Assembly (NCBI GenBank): GCA_004555705.1
Contig: SFHI01000021.1
Location: forward strand, 1 to 25,637
DNA: 25,637 nucleotides
DNA from: Clostridiales bacterium
Lineage (GTDB): Bacteria > Bacillota > Clostridia > Oscillospirales > Oscillospiraceae
Reading direction: 5' to 3'
Positions 21,426-25,637 of the stretch are shown here, piece after piece. Within the stretch, counting starts at the first letter, position 1. Every line of letters starts with the position of its first letter. The position numbers and the translations under genes are program-made. A model generated the notes under the pieces. It was not told the origin of the DNA, searched no databases, and saw only the letters and a program-made list of their open reading frames with translations.

Positions 21426-22654
21426 CGTACCGCCTCCTGACTGACTGGATCCTGATTGCCCATACTGAGGTTGTTTCCAGGGAACTGGGTCATGGTTGAG
21501 GTCCGGGAATACCGGTTCCTGGGGTTGTTTCCTCCGACCAGAGCAGAGGTAAAGGGGAAGCTCTCCGGGTTACGCCAGGAGATGGTTTCGATGCCGGAGA
21601 ACTGGTCGTAGATCTCATCCCAAGTTTCCGCGTTGACCACACCGGTCTGGGGAAGCCCGAAGCGGCGTTGGGCGGCAAGCACTGCGTTCTCTGTTGCGCT
21701 GCCGAAGATCCCGTCCACGGTCAGCGGGGGAATCTCCGGGATGTAGGCCGAAAGCACGGAGAGCATATACTGCAAATGCTCCACCTTGACCCCGGTATCT
21801 CCCCGGCTGATGGGGTTCGTGGTGGCCCAGGAGATGGAGTAGAACCGCTGACCCTGGCTGCGCAGCTCCGAAAGGGAGGTCACTGCCGTATAGATCCGCA
21901 CCAGGGCATACCAGGTGGCTTTGCCCACCACACCGTCCGGCTCCAGACCAAAGACCTCCTGGAACCGGCGGACGGCCGCCTCCGTCTGGGCACCGAAGAT
22001 CCCGTCCACGGGGGAGATTTTCGGGATTGCGGGGTAATTCTGGGATATCCGGTTCAGGGAGGCTTGAACCACCACCACGCTGGGGCCCGAGAACCCCCGG
22101 CGCAGGGCAATTCCGGGATAGGAGGAGGTAATGCCCCGGATGGGGGCATCGGTGACGATTTCCACATCCCCGTAGTAGCTTCGGAGAATCTGGGTGGAGT
22201 TGTAGCCCTGTTTGGCAAGGTTTTGACTGCCCCACTGGCTCAGACCCTCACAGGTAACGGTGGTACCGTTGCAGAACTTGGCGGCCAGGGGCTCCACAAA
22301 CCCGGGGCGGCGGAGATAGTTGTTGAAAAGATCGTCCACCAGCCGGGCCACGTTGGTAAAGTAGCTTCGGCCGTTGACGAAGAACTGGTCGTAGGCCGTG
22401 GAGCTGGTGATGTCGAAATCGTAGCCCCGGCTGCGGTAGAACTCGGTGTACACCCGGTTCAGGGCAAAGGAAACGATGGCCAGAATGTTGGCCCGGAGGG
22501 CGCTTTCCTCCCAGGTGGGATAGATTTCGCTGGAGGCCACGTTCTTGACATAGTCGATAAAGCTGACGGTCACGTTCTGGGCATCGGCGCCCGGCGCGCC
22601 CAGGTGGACCGTGATCCTCTGGGGTACATAAGGCGTTACAGGGGGCATAGGCAC
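21422..22654 (-). CDS. SpoIID-like domain with two peptidoglycan-binding repeats, spore-associated
   Basis: A 410-residue protein. Residues about 12-165 are SpoIID-like (YVKNVASSEIYPTW at 35-48, ANILAIVSFALNRVYTEFY at 55-73, RGYDFDITSSTAYDQ at 76-90, EGLSQWGSQNLAKQG at 136-150), a fold linked to glycan-strand cleavage in engulfment. Residues about 190-252 and 287-350 are peptidoglycan-binding repeats, each with the DGIFG...T motif. There is no signal peptide, as in other cortex proteins made in the mother cell. AGGAGGTG precedes ATG 22654. It sits 3 bases after the previous gene's stop and overlaps the next gene. The combination resembles clostridial spore cortex-lytic proteins; catalytic residues were not individually confirmed. 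Confidence 0.82.
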   Translation of the reverse strand: MPMPPVTPYVPQRITVHLGAPGADAQNVTVSFIDYVKNVASSEIYPTWEESALRANILAIVSFALNRVYTEFYRSRGYDFDITSSTAYDQFFVNGRSYFTNVARLVDDLFNNYLRRPGFVEPLAAKFCNGTTVTCEGLSQWGSQNLAKQGYNSTQILRSYYGDVEIVTDAPIRGITSSYPGIALRRGFSGPSVVVVQASLNRISQNYPAIPKISPVDGIFGAQTEAAVRRFQEVFGLEPDGVVGKATWYALVRIYTAVTSLSELRSQGQRFYSISWATTNPISRGDTGVKVEHLQYMLSVLSAYIPEIPPLTVDGIFGSATENAVLAAQRRFGLPQTGVVNAETWDEIYDQFSGIETISWRNPESFPFTSALVGGNNPRNRYSRTSTMTQFPGNNLSMGNQDPVSQEAVR

Positions 22655-22657
22655 CTC

Positions 22658-23038
22658 CTACAGGTTCTGGGGCGGCGTGTTGAAGATGACGTTCTGGCTC
22701 CAGGACTGGGGAAGCTCCGCCAGGGGGATCATCTCCAGATTCTGCAAGGTGGTGGTATCCGCGAAAACCTGAAGGTTCTCGGATTCGATCTGCTCATAGC
22801 CCTTCAGATGGGCGTACAGATTCACGGAGGTGAAGGGTTTCCCCCCGGGTTCCGGGGACTGACTCTCTGCCAGGTCCGGTACCGGAATCTCGATGGGGGC
22901 AATCTGACCGCTGCGGTCCGTCAGACGCATGGCAATCGCCGTTCCGTCGGTGGATGTGACGGCAATGGCCACGTTTTCCAGCGGAAGCTGGGCGTAGCTG
23001 GAGTAGGCGTGTACCTGTATGTAGCCTGTGGCAGGCAT
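22658..23038 (-). CDS. Spore-cluster protein with beta-sandwich look, function unknown
   Basis: A 126-residue protein beginning MPATGYIQVHAYSSYAQLPLENVAIAV. The N-terminal half has the alternation of a carboxypeptidase-regulatory or prealbumin-like beta-sandwich (residues about 5-100), including FTSVNLYAHLKGYEQIESEN; the C-terminus contains QNLEMIPLAELPQSW. ATG 23038 has AAGGAGGGAT directly before it; the frame is open further upstream, but that part antisenses nothing known and lacks a ribosome site. It is 3 bases before the SpoIID-like gene, so probably its operon partner in cortex or coat metabolism. I do not recognise a named family. Confidence 0.75.
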   Translation of the reverse strand: MPATGYIQVHAYSSYAQLPLENVAIAVTSTDGTAIAMRLTDRSGQIAPIEIPVPDLAESQSPEPGGKPFTSVNLYAHLKGYEQIESENLQVFADTTTLQNLEMIPLAELPQSWSQNVIFNTPPQNL

Positions 23039-23111
23039 GGTATCCCTCCTTATCGCGTTCTGGAGTATGATATGCGGTGAAGGGAAATTCGGTTCCTCCA
23101 CAGGCTTTCCC

Positions 23112-23540
23112 CTACAGGAAGCTCTGCATCTGGCGGATGTTGGCGGTTTCACAGTCCAGGAGCTTCTGGGACAGGGTCCTCAGTTTTTCATCCGGATGGG
23201 GAAACTGGTGAAGGTTTTTCAGACCCTTGATCATCCCCTTTGTATTGCCCTGGATCATCATGTCCGCGATTCGGGAATCACAGTTTCCCCGGCTCAGCTT
23301 CATCCGGGTCATGGCGTCCGTCATGAGGCGGAGCGCGGGGTCAAGCTCCTCCACCTCCCAGCCCCGCTGGGAGGCGATGGCGTGGGCTTCGCTTTCGATG
23401 GCATCATACTCCCGGAGCTGGGACTCCAGAGCCTTCCGAAGGCCCGGACGCATACTGGTATTTAGGCAGCTCCGGATTCCAAGCTGCCCCATTTGGGTGG
23501 TTTTCAGAAGAGAAGACAGAATTTCCTTCCCGTTTTTCAT
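23112..23540 (-). CDS. Helical protein of unknown function, possible ferritin-like bundle
   Basis: A 142-residue, all-helical-looking protein without signal peptide: helix candidates at about 3-25, 30-60, 66-100 and 105-140. Conserved-looking stretches include MRPGLRKALESQLREYDAIESEAH (30-53) and TDAMTRMKLSRGNCDSRIADMMIQGNTKGMI (73-103). The pattern of paired acidic residues and histidine is compatible with a ferritin-like four-helix bundle, but no metal site is clear. AGGTGATG precedes ATG 23540. It is the first gene of the minus-strand spore cluster; a gap of 73 bases separates it from the next gene. The role is unknown; location suggests spore coat or cortex. Confidence 0.75.
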   Translation of the reverse strand: MKNGKEILSSLLKTTQMGQLGIRSCLNTSMRPGLRKALESQLREYDAIESEAHAIASQRGWEVEELDPALRLMTDAMTRMKLSRGNCDSRIADMMIQGNTKGMIKGLKNLHQFPHPDEKLRTLSQKLLDCETANIRQMQSFL

Positions 23541-23560
23541 GCTGCATCACCTGGGAGCAG

Positions 23561-23586
23561 TATGCCCCGGGATGAAAAAAACATAC
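23561..23586 (-). promoter_or_regulatory. Candidate sporulation-sigma promoter of the spore cluster
   Basis: On the minus strand GTATG (complement of 23582-23586), 17 bases, CATA-CTG (complement of 23558-23564). This resembles sigma-E/G-type promoters, which carry a CATA-containing -10. Start of transcription would be only about 14 bases before the ATG. Weak evidence, supported by the spore character of the genes. Confidence 0.35.
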
Positions 23587-23594
23587 CCCTTGGA

Positions 23595-23622
23595 ATACTT
23601 CCTCTCCCACCGGCATAGGATA
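23595..23622 (+). promoter_or_regulatory. Candidate sporulation-sigma promoter of asnB
   Basis: ATA (23595-23597), 16 bases, then CATAGGATA (23614-23622). The -10 fits sigma-K/sigma-E style CATAnnnTA, and the spacing suits a sigma-E-type -35. No TTGACA/TATAAT pair is seen in the same gap. It fits asnB being on during sporulation. Confidence 0.4.
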
Positions 23623-23647
23623 TGCGGACGGAAAGGATGTGGTGGAT

Positions 23648-25471
23648 ATGTGCGCAATCGCGGGAGCCGTGGGACTTAGGGTGGACGCGGACACCGAGGG
23701 GAGAATGCTGGGCACCATGGTTCGCAGAGGGCCGGATGGGGAGGGGGTCTTTCGGCAGGGGGAATGCTGCCTGCTCCACAGGCGGCTTGCGGTCATCGAC
23801 CCCAGGGGCGGTGCACAGCCCATGGAGCTCCGCTGGGCGGGAGAGAGGTACGTGCTGGTCTACAATGGGGAGCTGTACAACACCGATTCCCTCCGCCGGG
23901 AGCTGGAGGGCCTTGGACACCGCTTTCTGGGACACTCGGACACCGAGGTGGTGCTTCACGCCTACGCGGAATACGGGGAAGCGTGTCTGGAGCGGTTCAA
24001 CGGGATTTTCGCCTTTGCCGTCTGGGAAGCGGGCCGGGGGGCGCTGTTTCTTGCCAGGGACCGGATCGGTGTGAAGCCCCTGTTTTATATGCTCCACCAG
24101 GGGGGTCTGCTCTTCGCCTCGGAGATGAAAACCATTCTGGCATATCCCGGGGTCCGGGCGGAGCTGGATGAAACCGGCGCGGCACAGCTGATACTCATGG
24201 GCCCCGGAAGGCTGCCGGGCAGCGGCGTGTTCCGGGGGATGCAGGAGCTGGAAAGCGGCTGCTGCGCCCGGTTCGAGGGAGGGCGTCTGCAGTGCCGCCG
24301 GTACTGGAAGCTGCGGGATCGGGAGCACCGGGATTCCTTTGAGGAAACCGCCCAGCGGGTGCGGGAGCTGGTGACGGACGCCATTCGCAGCCAGATGGTA
24401 TCCGATGTGCCCATCGGAACCTTCCTGTCCGGAGGGCTGGATTCCAGCATCATCAGCGCCATCTGCGCCGGGGAGATGGCAAAGCGAGGGGAGCGGCTTC
24501 GAACCTTCAGTGTGGACTACCGGGACAATGACCGTTATTTCCAGCCGGGGAAATTCCAGCCCAATTCCGATGGACACTTTATCCGGGTGATGGAGGAGAC
24601 CCTGAATTCCCGGCACAGCTGGACGGTGCTGAGCCCCCAGGATTTGGCGGACTGTCTGGAGGAGGCGACCATCGCCCGGGACCTGCCGGGCATGGCGGAT
24701 GTGGATTTCTCCCTGCTGGCTTTTTGCCGGGAAATCCGCAGGGATGTGACGGTGGCCCTCTCCGGCGAGTGTGCCGACGAGATTTTCGGAGGGTATCCCT
24801 GGTACAGAGACCCGGAGGTCCGGGCGCTGGAGGGGTTCCCCTGGGCACAGAATACCCGGACGAGAGCCTCCCTGCTGGGAGAAAACCTCCGGGCACGGCT
24901 GAATCCGGGGGAATTTGCCATGGAGGCCTACCGAAAAACCTGCCGGGAAAGCGATATTCTCCCGGGCACCTCCCCCCGGGAGCGGCGGATGAAGGAAATG
25001 GTGAACCTGAACTTCGCCTGGTTTATGCAGACCCTGCTGGACCGGAAGGACCGGATGAGTATGTACTGCTCATTGGAGGTGCGCGTGCCTTTCTGTGACT
25101 ACCGGATCGCGGAATATCTGTACGGCGTTCCCTGGGAATACAAGGACTACCAAGGCCAGGAGAAGGGGCTTCTGCGCTATGCCATGCGGGGCCTGCTGCC
25201 GGAGGAGGTACTGTACCGGAAGAAAAGCCCCTATCCCAAAACCTTCGACCCGGAGTATGAGCGAATGATGGAAGGTTGGCTCCGTCAGGTGCTGGACCGG
25301 GGGGATTCGCCCCTGGAGGCGCTGGTGGACAGGGGAGCACTGGAAGCGCTGCTGAGCGAGGAAAGCCCCTGGCCCTGGTACGGACAGCTGATGCGCCGTC
25401 CTCAGACCATGGCCTATTTTCTGCAGCTGGATTTCTGGCTGCGGCATTACGGTGTAAGGCTGGTGTTTTAA
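23648..25471 (+). CDS. asnB: Asparagine synthetase (glutamine-hydrolysing), AsnB type
   Basis: A 607-residue two-domain enzyme that makes asparagine from aspartate, glutamine and ATP. Residues 2-200 form the class II glutaminase: the start ATG 23648 leaves Cys2 as the N-terminal nucleophile, followed by AIAGAVG, RRGPDGEG, HRRLAVIDP and YNGELYN. Residues about 220-600 form the synthetase with the PPi-loop SGGLDSS and LSGECADEIFGGYPWY. Start 23648 is chosen because an upstream in-frame GTG at 23642 would bury the catalytic Cys. AAGGAT precedes it. It diverges from the spore cluster; in Bacillus subtilis a paralogue (AsnO) is sporulation-specific, so a sporulation role is plausible but not shown. 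Confidence 0.95.
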   Translation: MCAIAGAVGLRVDADTEGRMLGTMVRRGPDGEGVFRQGECCLLHRRLAVIDPRGGAQPMELRWAGERYVLVYNGELYNTDSLRRELEGLGHRFLGHSDTEVVLHAYAEYGEACLERFNGIFAFAVWEAGRGALFLARDRIGVKPLFYMLHQGGLLFASEMKTILAYPGVRAELDETGAAQLILMGPGRLPGSGVFRGMQELESGCCARFEGGRLQCRRYWKLRDREHRDSFEETAQRVRELVTDAIRSQMVSDVPIGTFLSGGLDSSIISAICAGEMAKRGERLRTFSVDYRDNDRYFQPGKFQPNSDGHFIRVMEETLNSRHSWTVLSPQDLADCLEEATIARDLPGMADVDFSLLAFCREIRRDVTVALSGECADEIFGGYPWYRDPEVRALEGFPWAQNTRTRASLLGENLRARLNPGEFAMEAYRKTCRESDILPGTSPRERRMKEMVNLNFAWFMQTLLDRKDRMSMYCSLEVRVPFCDYRIAEYLYGVPWEYKDYQGQEKGLLRYAMRGLLPEEVLYRKKSPYPKTFDPEYERMMEGWLRQVLDRGDSPLEALVDRGALEALLSEESPWPWYGQLMRRPQTMAYFLQLDFWLRHYGVRLVF

Positions 25472-25481
25472 CGCCTGTTTC

Positions 25482-25510
25482 TTGACGCATGGGGAATTTC
25501 GTGGTAGAAT
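25482..25510 (+). promoter_or_regulatory. Promoter reading out of the window toward element F
   Basis: TTGACG (25482-25487), exactly 17 bases, TAGAAT (25505-25510). Shortly after come AGGGGAAG and ATG 25535. The frame from this ATG runs through element F to the end of the window. Confidence 0.65.
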
Positions 25511-25540
25511 AAAAACAAATTTCAGGGGAAGCAAATGGTA

Positions 25541-25637
25541 AATTGTTGTTTGAAAGTGCGCGTTACAAATTACCTGTCATTGCGAACCAGTCCGCAGACT
25601 GGTGTGGCAATCCCCCGGTTAGAGGAGAAATGTACCG
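25541..25637 (+). mobile_element. Element F: MITE-like repeat, CTGTCATTGCGA family, cut by window end
   Basis: It begins AATTGTTGTTTG (25541-25552), then the CTGTCATTGCGA arm (25573-25584), the ACCAGTCCGCAGACTGGT hairpin and TGGCAATCCCCC. The bases after that (from about 25616) match the reverse complement of the element E centre at about 18 of 21 positions, so F is in opposite orientation to E. The right end lies outside the window. Confidence 0.85.

Overview
The window looks like chromosome from a GC-rich, spore-forming Clostridia (Oscillospiraceae/Ruminococcaceae-like gut Firmicute). This is inferred from the gene families (DUF3794/LysM coat protein, SpoIID-like and peptidoglycan-binding spore proteins, XpaC/TelA pair, FHA-SEDS fusion), Gram-positive-style AGGAGG ribosome sites, clean TTGACA/TATAAT promoters, and many short palindromic intergenic elements. 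No rRNA, tRNA, CRISPR array, phage or transposase gene was seen.

Layout. 1-3480: a segmented palindromic repeat, a DUF3795-GNAT fusion, then an XpaC-like/TelA-like pair. 3500-6650: a truncated mobile-type repeat, a small DUF1294 membrane protein, a lipoprotein, a miniature element at a tail-to-tail gene junction, and a WYL regulator divergent from endonuclease IV. 6688-9835: a cell-wall pair, an FHA-SEDS glycosyltransferase overlapping a class B penicillin-binding protein. 10257-15460: a complete branched-chain amino acid ABC importer (livJHMGF) preceded by what looks like a ribosome-mediated attenuator, with a leader peptide rich in Leu/Val/Ile and mutually exclusive antiterminator and terminator hairpins. 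15461-17375: a 49-residue Cys-rich small membrane protein and a SipL-like spore coat protein. 17883-20012: two COG0523-type GTPases, one with a 91-residue His-rich insert, the other fused to a YcgQ-like C-terminal domain. 20098-20676: a CDP-alcohol phosphatidyltransferase. 20892-23540: a four-gene minus-strand cluster with spore/cortex character, divergent from asnB (23648-25471). Both sides of that divergence carry sporulation-sigma-like promoter candidates.

Three classes of intergenic repeat recur. At least six elements share the terminal sequence AATTGTTGTTTAC but have two unrelated cores: one built on GGGCGGCTATTAGCCGCCC-type palindromes, the other on CTGTCATTGCGA arms. A separate element has TAGGGCAGCACCGC-like ends flanked by TA. 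A third type is a string of mini-hairpins separated by GTGAAAT/ATTTCAC.

The most interesting candidate is the liv leader (10257-10592). Leader-peptide attenuation of a branched-chain amino acid importer would be unusual in a Firmicute, where T-box or CodY control is the expectation. All assignments come from reading the sequence; no database search or folding program was run.
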